Below the pieces are notes generated by a model that ran no database searches, was not told the DNA's origin, and was given only the letters and a program-made list of their open reading frames with translations. This document shows positions 51,853-59,803 of a stretch of 64,000 bases of DNA, piece by piece. Origin of the DNA: DATEOR01 sp035296905 (GTDB taxonomy: Bacteria > Actinomycetota > Thermoleophilia > Gaiellales > Gaiellaceae); NCBI GenBank assembly GCA_035296905.1, contig DATHAA010000081.1, positions 1 through 64,000 of the forward strand, written 5' to 3'. The stretch's first letter is position 1, and every line of letters starts with the position of its first letter. The position numbers were made by a program, and so were the translations under genes.

Positions 51853-52874
51853 GGGCTCAGCCGCTTCGCCAGGTACCCGATCCCGAGCGGATAGCGGTAC
51901 TCGATAGCCATGTGCGTGGCGTCGAAGAGCTCGAAGTAGACGTCGGTGACGCCGATCTCCTCGAGAGCCCGCCGGAACGCCTCGGCCCCTAGGTCAAGGA
52001 ACCATTCGTCCTTCTTGCCCGCGTCGATGTAGATCGCCTTGAGCGACCGAAGCGCGTCCGCGTGCTTCGGGACCATCCGCACCGGATCCCAGGCGAGCCA
52101 GCGCTCCCAGATCTCGGGGATGAGCTCCGACGTCGCTGGGTCGAACGGCAGCCGGACGGTCCCGTCCTCGTCGGTCGAGTAGCAGGCCGCCATGCACCAC
52201 TGGTTGAGGAGCACGTGGTCGGAGTCCTTCGAGAAGGCCGGTCGCGAGCGGAAATCGTCCCAGAAACGCTCGTAGGAGCCCTCGTACTCATCGCGCAAAG
52301 CTCTGGCCGTTTGCGGCATCTCGGGCAGATAGCACGCCTCGAAGAGCGCGTCGCCGGCGTGCGTGGCGAGGCCGCCGAAGAGGTCCGGACGGAGCATCGG
52401 CGTGACCATTGCCCCGTAGCCGCCGGAGGACTTGCCGGCGATGCCGCGGTGCTCGGCAGCCGGCAGGGTGCGGTAGCGCTCGTCCACCCGCGGGACGACC
52501 TCGTCGCAGAGATAGGTGTGGTAGCGGCCGGTTCCCGGCGAGTCGAGGAACTGGCTCCCGCCGAGCGACGTCCAGCAGTCGACGTAGACGAGGATCGCGG
52601 CGGGCACGTCTCCAGCCGCGAAGAGGTCGTCCGCGAGCTCAGGAAAGTTCTTGCGGAAGGGGGCACGGTTTCGCCACATGTCGAGCTGGCCCGTAAGCCC
52701 CTGGATGACATAGATCGACGGGTATCGGCGCTCGGCATCGTCGTCGTAGCCGGGCGGGAGGTAGACGCGGAGCGGCCGCACGCTCGGGTCGCCGAGCGGA
52801 TTCCCCTCGAGGGCCTTACTCTCGATCTCCGCTTCCTCGAAGCGGCCGCGCGGCTCGAACGACCAGGGCTTCAC
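51849..52874 (-). CDS. Esterase D/antigen 85-type alpha/beta hydrolase
   Basis: A 341-aa serine hydrolase. RPLRVYLPPGYDDDAERRYP is the family start. The nucleophile elbow is GIAGKSSGGYGAMVTPML, and the catalytic His is probably in ELFDATHMAIEYRYPLGIG. YVDCWTSLGGSQFLDSPGTG completes the oxyanion region. No signal peptide, so probably cytosolic. GTG 52874 is 7 nt after TAGGAT and avoids overlapping mutM; an upstream TTG (52898) is the alternative. Confidence 0.85.
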   Translation of the reverse strand: MKPWSFEPRGRFEEAEIESKALEGNPLGDPSVRPLRVYLPPGYDDDAERRYPSIYVIQGLTGQLDMWRNRAPFRKNFPELADDLFAAGDVPAAILVYVDCWTSLGGSQFLDSPGTGRYHTYLCDEVVPRVDERYRTLPAAEHRGIAGKSSGGYGAMVTPMLRPDLFGGLATHAGDALFEACYLPEMPQTARALRDEYEGSYERFWDDFRSRPAFSKDSDHVLLNQWCMAACYSTDEDGTVRLPFDPATSELIPEIWERWLAWDPVRMVPKHADALRSLKAIYIDAGKKDEWFLDLGAEAFRRALEEIGVTDVYFELFDATHMAIEYRYPLGIGYLAKRLSP

Positions 52875-52881
52875 GGCCGCG

Positions 52882-52887
52882 ATCCTA
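52882..52887 (-). promoter_or_regulatory. Putative -10 of leaderless esterase gene
   Basis: TAGGAT on the minus strand, 7 nt before GTG 52874 and overlapping the mutM stop codon. It supports the GTG start. Confidence 0.5.
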
Positions 52888-53724
52888 ACCGGGGTCAAGC
52901 TTCTGGCACCGCGGGCAGTACCACGTGCCTCGCCCGCCCACGCGCGTCTTCTCGATCAGAGTCCCGCAGCGCGGGCACGGTTCGCCGGCGCGTCCGTAGA
53001 CCTTGAACTCATTCTGCATCCGGCCGCTGCGCCCTTGGGGATCGCGATAGTCCCGCAGCGTCGCCCCCTGGCGCGCGATTCCCATCTCGAGCGCTGCCCG
53101 GATCGCCTTGCGCAGCCGGGCAATCTCGTCTCCGTCGAGGGAGCCCGCGGGACGCAGAGGGTGGATCGTCGCGCGCCAAAGCGCCTCGTCCGCGTAGATG
53201 TTCCCGATGCCCGCCGCCGCACGCTGGTCGAGAAGGGCGGCCTTGATCGGCGCTCGGCGACCTGCAAGCGATTTCGTGAGAACGCGCGTGGTAAAGCCGC
53301 GCTCGAGCGGCTCGCCGCCGAGGCGCCGCGCCGCGAAGTAGTCCTCGAGTTTGCCCGGCTCAAGCAGTGCCCAGGTGCCGAATCTGCGTACGTCTCGATA
53401 GGCGACGTCCGAGCCGTCGTCTAACCTGACAACTGCTCGGCGGTACGGGTCGGCGGCGAGGCCGCCCCGCGCTGGGTGCTCGACGTTCCCCGTCATACGG
53501 AGATGGACAAGGAGGTGCCGCCCGCTCTCGAACTCGAAAACCAAATACTTGCCTCGCCGGCCAACGGCAGAGATGCGTTCGCCTTCGAGGGCCTGGGCGA
53601 TGGCCTGCGGGGGCTCAGGCCGGGTCAGGCGCGGATCGACGATCTCGACACGTTCGAGCGTCCGTCCCTGGAGGCGCGGAGCCAGCCGCGACCGGATCGT
53701 CTCCACCTCGGGTAGTTCCGGCAT
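52885..53724 (-). CDS. mutM: Formamidopyrimidine-DNA glycosylase
   Basis: A 279-aa bifunctional glycosylase/AP lyase removing oxidised purines such as 8-oxoG. The N-terminal PELPEVETIRSRLAPRLQGR provides the catalytic Pro and Glu; the loop GRRGKYLVFEFESGRHLLVH and LDQRAAAGIGNIYADEALWR are typical; the C-terminal zinc finger CPRC-x16-CPRC is intact. It lies 12 nt after the nucleoside phosphorylase gene. Confidence 0.95.
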   Translation of the reverse strand: MPELPEVETIRSRLAPRLQGRTLERVEIVDPRLTRPEPPQAIAQALEGERISAVGRRGKYLVFEFESGRHLLVHLRMTGNVEHPARGGLAADPYRRAVVRLDDGSDVAYRDVRRFGTWALLEPGKLEDYFAARRLGGEPLERGFTTRVLTKSLAGRRAPIKAALLDQRAAAGIGNIYADEALWRATIHPLRPAGSLDGDEIARLRKAIRAALEMGIARQGATLRDYRDPQGRSGRMQNEFKVYGRAGEPCPRCGTLIEKTRVGGRGTWYCPRCQKLDPG

Positions 53725-53736
53725 CTCGTTGTCCCG

Positions 53737-55059
53737 TCAGGCGATGACGTCGATGACGATCGGAATCTCTCGCGGCGGCTCGGGGCCGATGCCGTACGCG
53801 TCTGCGACCTCGGTGGCGCCGGCCTCGGCGGATTCCTCCGTGCGAGCGTGCACCTCCGCGATCACATCGCCGGCCGCGAGCGCCTGTCCGCGCTTCGCGA
53901 GACAGAGAATCCCCACGGCGTGGTCGATGTCGTCCTCCTTGCGGAGCCTGCCCGCACCGAGGCCGAGCGCTGCCTCCCCGATCGCGGTCGTCGCGATGCG
54001 CTGGACGTAGCCCGCCGAGGCAGAGGTGACCTGTTTGAGGACGGGGGCCTGAGGCAGCGCGTCGAGGGACGGGTTCCCGCCCTGCGCGCGAATCCAACGG
54101 TCGTAGACGTCAAGCGCCGCTCCGCCCGCGATCGCCTGGACGACGAGGCCACGGGCCTCCTCGGCGTCGACCCCGAGGTCGGAAAGGACGAGCAGGTGCT
54201 CTGCCGCGCCTCGGACGAGCGCGCTGAGATCGGCGGGCGCTTCTCCCTGGAGCAGCCCGACCGCCTCGCGGATCTCGAGGGCGTTTCCGACCGCCTGTCC
54301 GAGCGGCTGGTCCATGTCGGTCAGCTCGCAGACGACCTCTCGGCCGGCCCGGACGCCGAGCTCCCGCATGGCCTCCGCCAGCTCGCGGGCCGAGTCGATG
54401 TCCTTCATGAAGGCGCCGTCGCCGACCTTGACGTCGAGCACGATCGCGTCGGCTCCGCCTGCGATCTTCTTCGACATGATGCTCGACGCGATCAGCGGGA
54501 TGATGTCAACGGTCGCGGTCACGTCACGGAGGGCGTAGAGCCGCTTGTCCGCCGGGACGAGCTCGCCCGTCTGGCCGATGATCGCCATCCCGGTCTCCCG
54601 CACCTGGGCGAGGAACGTCCCGATGTCGAGCTCGACGTTGAAGCCGGGGATCGCCTCGAGCTTGTCCAGGGTGCCCCCGGTGTGCCCGAGGCCACGGCCG
54701 CTCATCTTCGCGAAGGGCACACCGCACGCCGCGACTACCGGGCCGAGGGCGATCGACGTCTTGTCCCCCACCCCGCCGGTCGAATGCTTGTCCACGACCT
54801 TGCGCCCGAGCGGCGAGAGGTCGACGGTCTCGCCGCTCTGCACCATGGCGTCCGTGAGCGCATGCGTTTCGGCGTGGCTGAGCCCCTTGAAGTAGACGGC
54901 CATGCAGAACGCGGCCATCTGGTAATCGGGGACCTCGTCGCGCGCGTAGGCAAGTATGAGCCCGAAGATGTCGGCGTCCGTCAGCTCCCCGCCGTCGCGC
55001 TTCTTCTGGATGAGCTCTGCAGGCCGAAGAGCGACCGCTGCGTGGGGCGGCGCGTTCAC
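53737..55059 (-). CDS. pdp: Pyrimidine-nucleoside (thymidine) phosphorylase
   Basis: A 440-aa enzyme cleaving thymidine or uridine with phosphate. The signature SGRGLGHTGGTLDKLEAIPG and the phosphate loop KHSTGGVGDKTSIALGPVVA are present, as is the C-terminal domain (HARTEESAEAGATEVADAYG). GTG 55059 overlaps the deoB stop (GTGA), forming a nucleoside-salvage pair. Thymidine (deoA) versus broad pyrimidine (pdp) specificity is not resolved. Confidence 0.94.
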   Translation of the reverse strand: MNAPPHAAVALRPAELIQKKRDGGELTDADIFGLILAYARDEVPDYQMAAFCMAVYFKGLSHAETHALTDAMVQSGETVDLSPLGRKVVDKHSTGGVGDKTSIALGPVVAACGVPFAKMSGRGLGHTGGTLDKLEAIPGFNVELDIGTFLAQVRETGMAIIGQTGELVPADKRLYALRDVTATVDIIPLIASSIMSKKIAGGADAIVLDVKVGDGAFMKDIDSARELAEAMRELGVRAGREVVCELTDMDQPLGQAVGNALEIREAVGLLQGEAPADLSALVRGAAEHLLVLSDLGVDAEEARGLVVQAIAGGAALDVYDRWIRAQGGNPSLDALPQAPVLKQVTSASAGYVQRIATTAIGEAALGLGAGRLRKEDDIDHAVGILCLAKRGQALAAGDVIAEVHARTEESAEAGATEVADAYGIGPEPPREIPIVIDVIA

Positions 55060-56222
55060 TGCTCGACGATCGGCGTGCCCGGGATCCCGCGCAACGGCGC
55101 CTTCCCCCCCAGCCAGGCGTTCACCGTTGCGCCGACGTCCGCGAACTCGCCCTCGTGGATCGCACCATCGGCGTTTTTCCCCTCGACGTAGGCGAGCAGA
55201 AGCGCGTGCTCGCGGGAGTGATCCGTGGAGGGAGTCGTGGGGTCGCAGCCGTGGTCGGAGGTGAGAATGAAAAGGTCCTGTGGGCGCATGGCATCGAGGA
55301 GATCCGGGATCCGCCGGTCGAAGTCCTGCAGGCAGCGGTGGAAGTTGACCGGGTCGTTGCGGTGCCCCCAGAGCATGTCCGTCTCGACGAGGTTCACGAA
55401 GATGAGCCCATCGTCCACCTCGCGGAGGAGGGCCTCGGTCTTCGTGATTCCGTCGATGTTCGACTTCGTCGTCTCCGAGTGGTCGATGTCAACGCCCGCA
55501 AAGATGTCGTGGATCTTGCCCACACCGTAGACTTCCTTGCCCGCCTCGCGGACGAGCGTGAGGTAGTTCGGCTGGCGCGGCTTGAGCGACCAGTCGTGGC
55601 GGTTCGGTGTGCGCGTGTAGTTGCCGGCCTCCCCGACGAACGGACGGGCGATCACGCGGCCGACCGCGTTTTTCCCGGTGAGGATCTCGCGGGCGATCCC
55701 GCATGCGGCGTACAGCTCGTCGAGCGGGATCGCCTCCTCGTGCGCGGCGATCTGGAAGACGGAGTCGGCGGACGTGTAGACGATCCACTTGCCGGTCCGC
55801 TGGTGCTCCTCTCCGAGCTCCTCGATGATCTCCGTCCCCGATGCCGCCTTGTTGCCGACCACGCCGCGCCCCGTCTGGTGGGCGAACTCCTCGATCACCT
55901 CGAACGGGAATCCGTGCGGAAACGTCGGCATCGCCTCGGGCGTCACGATCCCCATGAGCTCCCAGTGGCCCGTGGTCGTGTCCTTACCCTTGGAGCGCTC
56001 GAAGAGCCTGCCCGCAACGGCCGGCGCGTGCGCCTGTGGCGGGCAGCCCGCCAGCTCCTCGATGTTCCCGAGGCCGAGTTGCTCCAGGTTGGGGAGGTCG
56101 AGGCCCCCGACCGCTTCTGCCACGTTGGCGAGGGTGTTCGACCCCTCGTCGCCGTAGTCCGCCGCGTCCGGCAGCTCGCCCGCACCAACCGCGTCCAGCA
56201 CGATCACGCAGGCGCGCGGCAT
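55056..56222 (-). CDS. deoB: Phosphopentomutase
   Basis: A 388-aa alkaline-phosphatase-superfamily metalloenzyme converting (deoxy)ribose 1-phosphate to the 5-phosphate, next after the phosphorylase in the same pathway. Motifs: VIVLDAVGAGELPDAADYGD, GDEGSNTLANVAEAVGGLDL, LVETDMLWGHRNDPVNFHRC and LTSDHGCDPTTPSTDHSREH. The TAGAAT box ends 6 nt before the ATG, so deoB-pdp-mutM is probably one leaderless unit. Confidence 0.96.
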   Translation of the reverse strand: MPRACVIVLDAVGAGELPDAADYGDEGSNTLANVAEAVGGLDLPNLEQLGLGNIEELAGCPPQAHAPAVAGRLFERSKGKDTTTGHWELMGIVTPEAMPTFPHGFPFEVIEEFAHQTGRGVVGNKAASGTEIIEELGEEHQRTGKWIVYTSADSVFQIAAHEEAIPLDELYAACGIAREILTGKNAVGRVIARPFVGEAGNYTRTPNRHDWSLKPRQPNYLTLVREAGKEVYGVGKIHDIFAGVDIDHSETTKSNIDGITKTEALLREVDDGLIFVNLVETDMLWGHRNDPVNFHRCLQDFDRRIPDLLDAMRPQDLFILTSDHGCDPTTPSTDHSREHALLLAYVEGKNADGAIHEGEFADVGATVNAWLGGKAPLRGIPGTPIVEQ

Positions 56223-56228
56223 CGGGCT

Positions 56229-56234
56229 ATTCTA
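56229..56234 (-). promoter_or_regulatory. Putative -10 of leaderless deoB transcript
   Basis: TAGAAT on the minus strand, 6 nt before the deoB ATG, in the 20-nt gap facing the small plus-strand gene. Read on the plus strand it gives TATTCT, 8 nt before ATG 56243, so it could serve both genes. Confidence 0.5.
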
Positions 56235-56242
56235 CTTCGGAC

Positions 56243-56380
56243 ATGGAAACCGTCCTCGGGCTATTCGGCATGGCGCTTTGGATCGTCGCCGTCATCGCGC
56301 TCGCCGCGGGAATGACGTACGCGGTCGTGAGGCTCACGCCCGAGCGCGAAGACAAGAAGCCGGAGACGACCGAGGCGTAG
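56243..56380 (+). CDS. Small single-span membrane protein (45 aa)
   Basis: A 45-aa protein, METVLGLFGMALWIVAVIAL then AAGMTYAVVRLTPEREDKKP and a short acidic tail. One transmembrane helix (about 3-29) with a charged cytosolic end. It is divergent from deoB and convergent to ald. The function is unknown; the clean start, TATTCT box and composition argue that it is real. Confidence 0.7.
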   Translation: METVLGLFGMALWIVAVIALAAGMTYAVVRLTPEREDKKPETTEA

Positions 56381-56398
56381 CTGGTCTTCGCGGGGGTA

Positions 56399-57523
56399 CT
56401 AGACGGCCTCGAGCGGAAGGACCTCGTCGAGCGGCGAGTACTCGAGGCCGTGGGCCTCTGCTACCGCCTCGTAGGTGAGCTTCCCCTCGAAGACATTGAC
56501 CCCACGCCCGAGTGGGCGGCTGCGCGCGATGCCCTCGCGCACGCCGAAGTCGGCGATCTGCTCGACGTACGGCAGCGTCACGTTGGTGAGCCCCGCGGTG
56601 GACGTGATCGGCACCGCGCCGGGCATGTTCGAGACGCAGTAGTGGACGATTCCGTCGACGATGTAGACGGGATCCGAATGCGTGGTTGGATGCGAGGTCT
56701 CGAAGCAGCCGCCCTGGTCGATGGCGACGTCGACGAGCGCAGCGCCCGGCTTCAAGGACGGCAGCATCTCGCGCGTGACGAGCTTGGGCGCCCGCGCGCC
56801 GGGGATGAGCACGGCGCCGATGACGAGATCCGCGTTCTCCACGGCTTCGTCGATCGCAAGCTGGTTCGACATTGCGAGGGTGATGCGCCCGTCAAGCATC
56901 ATCTCGAGATCGCGCATCCGCTGGACCGACTTGTCCAGGACCCAGACGTCCGCCTGCATGCCCACCGCGATGAGTGCGGCGTTGTAGCCGACAATCCCGC
57001 CGCCGAGCACGACGACTTTGGCCGGCGGCACCCCCGGCAGGCCTCCGAGGAGGATCCCGCGGCCGCCCTGCGCCTTCTCGAGCGCCCATGCACCCATCTG
57101 CGTCGCGAGCCGGCCGGCGACCTCGCTCATCGGCGCGAGGAGCGGAAGTTGCCGGTCGTCGGTCTCGACGGTCTCGTAGGCGATGCAGACCGCGCCGCTG
57201 TCCAGAAGCGCTCGCGTGAGCGCCTCGTCGGCGGCGAGATGGAGGTACGTGAAGAGGATGAGGCCCTCGCGCAAGTGGTCGAACTCGGTCGCGAGCGGCT
57301 CCTTCACCTTGAGGACGAGGTCGGAGGTTCCCCAGACGTCGTCGACCGACGCGATGCGCGCGCCGACGGCCTCGTAGGCCGCATCGGAAAGCGCGCTGCC
57401 CTCGCCCGCACCCTGTTCGACGACGACTTCGTGGCCATTTTGCGCCAGTTCGCGCGCGCCCGCTGGGGTCAGAGCGACGCGGTGCTCGTCCGGCTTGATC
57501 TCCTTGGCGACGCCGATCCTCAT
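56399..57523 (-). CDS. ald: Alanine dehydrogenase
   Basis: A 374-aa NAD-dependent enzyme interconverting L-alanine and pyruvate plus ammonia. Motifs: IGVAKEIKPDEHRVALTPAG, the Rossmann fold KVVVLGGGIVGYNAALIAVG, and VDVAIDQGGCFETSHPTTHS. TAGCCT lies 9 nt before the ATG. It shares pyruvate with ppdK. Close relatives include the NAD(P) transhydrogenase alpha subunit, but the length and C-terminus fit Ald. Confidence 0.95.
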   Translation of the reverse strand: MRIGVAKEIKPDEHRVALTPAGARELAQNGHEVVVEQGAGEGSALSDAAYEAVGARIASVDDVWGTSDLVLKVKEPLATEFDHLREGLILFTYLHLAADEALTRALLDSGAVCIAYETVETDDRQLPLLAPMSEVAGRLATQMGAWALEKAQGGRGILLGGLPGVPPAKVVVLGGGIVGYNAALIAVGMQADVWVLDKSVQRMRDLEMMLDGRITLAMSNQLAIDEAVENADLVIGAVLIPGARAPKLVTREMLPSLKPGAALVDVAIDQGGCFETSHPTTHSDPVYIVDGIVHYCVSNMPGAVPITSTAGLTNVTLPYVEQIADFGVREGIARSRPLGRGVNVFEGKLTYEAVAEAHGLEYSPLDEVLPLEAV

Positions 57524-57540
57524 GGGCTGCGAAGGCTATC

Positions 57541-58530
57541 TCACGCTAAGTGGCCGAACGCAACCCTTCCCGCGGCATAGGCGGCCGCGAAGAACCATGG
57601 ATCGTCGTCCGCGCCGCGGCCCATGTGGGAGAGCGGCAAGCCTGCGCACGCGTCCCGCCAGCCGGACACATCGATAAGGGTGACGCGCTCGAGGCCGTCT
57701 GGCGCCTCCAGCCCTTCCGGCCAGCCGATCTCGACGTCGCCGGCGAGCGCGAGCACGGCCTGCGTGTGGTGGGAGAGACCGCGATGGCGCTCGCGCGGAT
57801 CGCCTTCCGAATAGCGGACGGCGAGAACCGGCGCTCCGCCGAGGGCGCGGGCGGTGAGCACCCCCTCCGCGAGTGAGAGCCCGCCGTGGCCCCAGGGGCT
57901 CGCGGTCCCCACGATGCCGGGCCCGATCGAGCAGAGAACGGCGTCGAATCCCTTCTCGGTGGCCCAGACGAAGGCAGCGGCGGTCGAAACGCACGCGACG
58001 TCGCCCTCGACGCAGGCCCCGACGGCGACGGTGGTTTCGACGAGGCCGTGCTCACAAAGCGCACGCACCGTGTCCGAAAAGGACACCGGAAGCGCACCCC
58101 CGGGAACCTGAACGTATGCGACTCTTTTCCCCTCGCCGAGGCCCGCGGCGGCCGGGGCGACCTGGCTGTGCAGGGAGCAGCAGACGATCGGCAGGCCTCC
58201 CAGCGAATCGAGCTGGGCGCCGTCCTCCTCGGCATGCCGAACTGCGTGCTGGAGCGGCGTGTACGGGAGCTTCATCACGTGCGCGCCGGGTTCCCCTTCC
58301 AGCTCGAGCCCGCGTGTGAGGTTCGCGTAGAGGACGTCGAAGCCGCCGGATCCCAGCCCGAGCTCGACGGCCTGGGCGTTCACGAGCACGTCGTCGCCGA
58401 GCGTCACGGGGCCGGTCATCCCCGGATAGGCGATACAGGGGCGGCCGTCGACCTCCAGCCGGACGAGCCCGTCGTGCCGCTCAGTCACCGCGGTGACGGA
58501 GCCACGGCGCAGGCTGAGAGCTCCTTTCAA
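57541..58530 (-). CDS. DUF3866-family protein
   Basis: About 329 aa of a family of unknown function. Features: CIAYPGMTGPVTLGDDVLVN, GGFDVLYANLTRGLELEGEP, SIGPGIVGTASPWGHGGLSL and ERHRGLSHHTQAVLALAGDV (several conserved His). ADDDPWFFAAAYAAGRVAFG closes the protein. TTG 58530, 7 nt after GAGG, is the best start; the longer frame runs through a self-complementary element. Soluble; probably an enzyme, reaction unknown. Confidence 0.82.
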   Translation of the reverse strand: MKGALSLRRGSVTAVTERHDGLVRLEVDGRPCIAYPGMTGPVTLGDDVLVNAQAVELGLGSGGFDVLYANLTRGLELEGEPGAHVMKLPYTPLQHAVRHAEEDGAQLDSLGGLPIVCCSLHSQVAPAAAGLGEGKRVAYVQVPGGALPVSFSDTVRALCEHGLVETTVAVGACVEGDVACVSTAAAFVWATEKGFDAVLCSIGPGIVGTASPWGHGGLSLAEGVLTARALGGAPVLAVRYSEGDPRERHRGLSHHTQAVLALAGDVEIGWPEGLEAPDGLERVTLIDVSGWRDACAGLPLSHMGRGADDDPWFFAAAYAAGRVAFGHLA

Positions 58531-58671
58531 GATGGGGCCTCGTCGCTGGAGTGCGTTGGGCGGTGCGAGGCAAGGACGCAAGGAGCGCGCGTATCGGAAG
58601 AGATACGGGCGCGACTGAGGACGCAGCATTGCGTCGCCCCAGCGGACTCCAGCGGCTCAGGTCTCGTCTTG
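58528..58671. repeat. Highly structured intergenic element
   Basis: About 145 nt between the peptidase and the DUF3866 gene, with nested inverted repeats. The outer CAAGA/TCTTG (58528-58532/58667-58671) encloses a 9-bp stem CGCTGGAGT/ACTCCAGCG (58544-58552/58646-58654). Inside lie a GGGCG/CGCCC stem (58558-58562/58635-58639) and two perfect hairpins: CGTATC-GGAAGA-GATACG (58590-58607) and GACGCA-GCAT-TGCGTC (58620-58635), the latter sharing one base with the former stem. AGGACGCA occurs twice. It could be a structured RNA or a dispersed palindromic repeat. Confidence 0.6.
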
Positions 58672-58680
58672 AACGGGGCT

Positions 58681-59790
58681 CTAACCATCGCGTGCCGCGT
58701 CGACGAGCTCGAGGGTGACGTTGAGCATTGTCTCGAGGTCGGCGACGGCGATGTGCTCTGCTGGGGTGTGCACCTGCATCATCCCGTTGGCGAGGTTGAC
58801 GCAGGGGATGCCGCGCGCATTGAAGACGTTCGCGTCGGCGCCACCGCCGACGTCGATCGGCCGCGGCTCGAGGCCGGCGCGCTGGACGGCCTGTGTCGCG
58901 AGTGCGAAGACGGGCTCGTCGGGCTTGAAGCGGTAGCCGGCATACGTCTCCGAGAGTCGCGTCTCGGCCTCGCACTCGGTGACCGCGGCGGCGAATGTGA
59001 AGGCGTCGAGCATCTCCTGGACGAGATCGGCGAGCTTGCCCTCGTCGCGGGATCGTGCCTCGGCCGCAAGCTCGCAGCGGTCGGGCACGACGTTCCTCCC
59101 CGTGCCACCCTCGATGAGGCCCACGTTGGCCGTGGTCTCCTCGTCGATGCGGCCGAGCCTGAGGTCGGCGATGGCGCGCGCCGCTGCGGCGATGGCGGAG
59201 CGCCCCTCCTCCGGAGCGAGCCCGGCGTGCGCGGAGCGGCCCTTGAAGAGGACGTCGATGGTCTTCCCGTACGGCGCGGAGCGGACGATGCCGCCCACCG
59301 GGCCGCTGCAGTCGTAGACGAAGCCGAGCTTCGACTGCAGGCGCGTGTGGTCGAAGTCCTTGGCTCCCTGGAGCCCGACCTCTTCCTTCACGGTGAAGAG
59401 GAGCTCGACGCCCGCGTGCGGTCGCCCTTCGGAGAGGAGCAGTCGTGCCGCCTCGAGGAGCACCGCGACGGTCGCCTTGTTGTCGGCGCCGAGGATCGTT
59501 CCGCCTTCGTTTCGGATGAAGCCGTCCTCGCCGACGACGGGGCGGATCTCCCCCACCGGCGGGACCGTGTCCATGTGGGCGCAGAGAAAGATCGAGCCGC
59601 CGCCGTTCCGCTCGGGCGGCTCGAGCCGCGCGAGGAGGTTGCCCGCCTCGTCGTCCTCCACCGCCAGTCCGAGGTCTGCGAGGTAGGAACGGATGACTGC
59701 CGCCACCGCTTCCTCGTCGCCCGACGGGCTCGGGATGGCGGCGAGCTCGACAAACAGGTCGAGGACGCCCGAGGCCCACGTTGCACTCAT
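58681..59790 (-). CDS. M20-family peptidase (PepT-like)
   Basis: A 369-aa zinc aminopeptidase. Metal-binding motifs: IFLCAHMDTVPPVGEIRPVV (HxD), GADNKATVAVLLEAARLLLS, FTVKEEVGLQGAKDFDHTRL (EE) and the C-terminal NLANGMMQVHTPAEHIAVAD. The dimerisation domain has KGRSAHAGLAPEEGRSAIAA. It resembles tripeptidase T of the M20 family. ATG 59790 lies 7 nt after TAGAAT. Cytosolic peptide turnover; the exact specificity is not known. Confidence 0.9.
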   Translation of the reverse strand: MSATWASGVLDLFVELAAIPSPSGDEEAVAAVIRSYLADLGLAVEDDEAGNLLARLEPPERNGGGSIFLCAHMDTVPPVGEIRPVVGEDGFIRNEGGTILGADNKATVAVLLEAARLLLSEGRPHAGVELLFTVKEEVGLQGAKDFDHTRLQSKLGFVYDCSGPVGGIVRSAPYGKTIDVLFKGRSAHAGLAPEEGRSAIAAAARAIADLRLGRIDEETTANVGLIEGGTGRNVVPDRCELAAEARSRDEGKLADLVQEMLDAFTFAAAVTECEAETRLSETYAGYRFKPDEPVFALATQAVQRAGLEPRPIDVGGGADANVFNARGIPCVNLANGMMQVHTPAEHIAVADLETMLNVTLELVDAARDG

Positions 59791-59797
59791 GAGCGCG

Positions 59798-59803
59798 ATT
59801 CTA
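59798..59803 (-). promoter_or_regulatory. Putative -10 of leaderless peptidase gene
   Basis: TAGAAT on the minus strand, 7 nt before ATG 59790, overlapping the pyrG stop codon. Confidence 0.55.
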
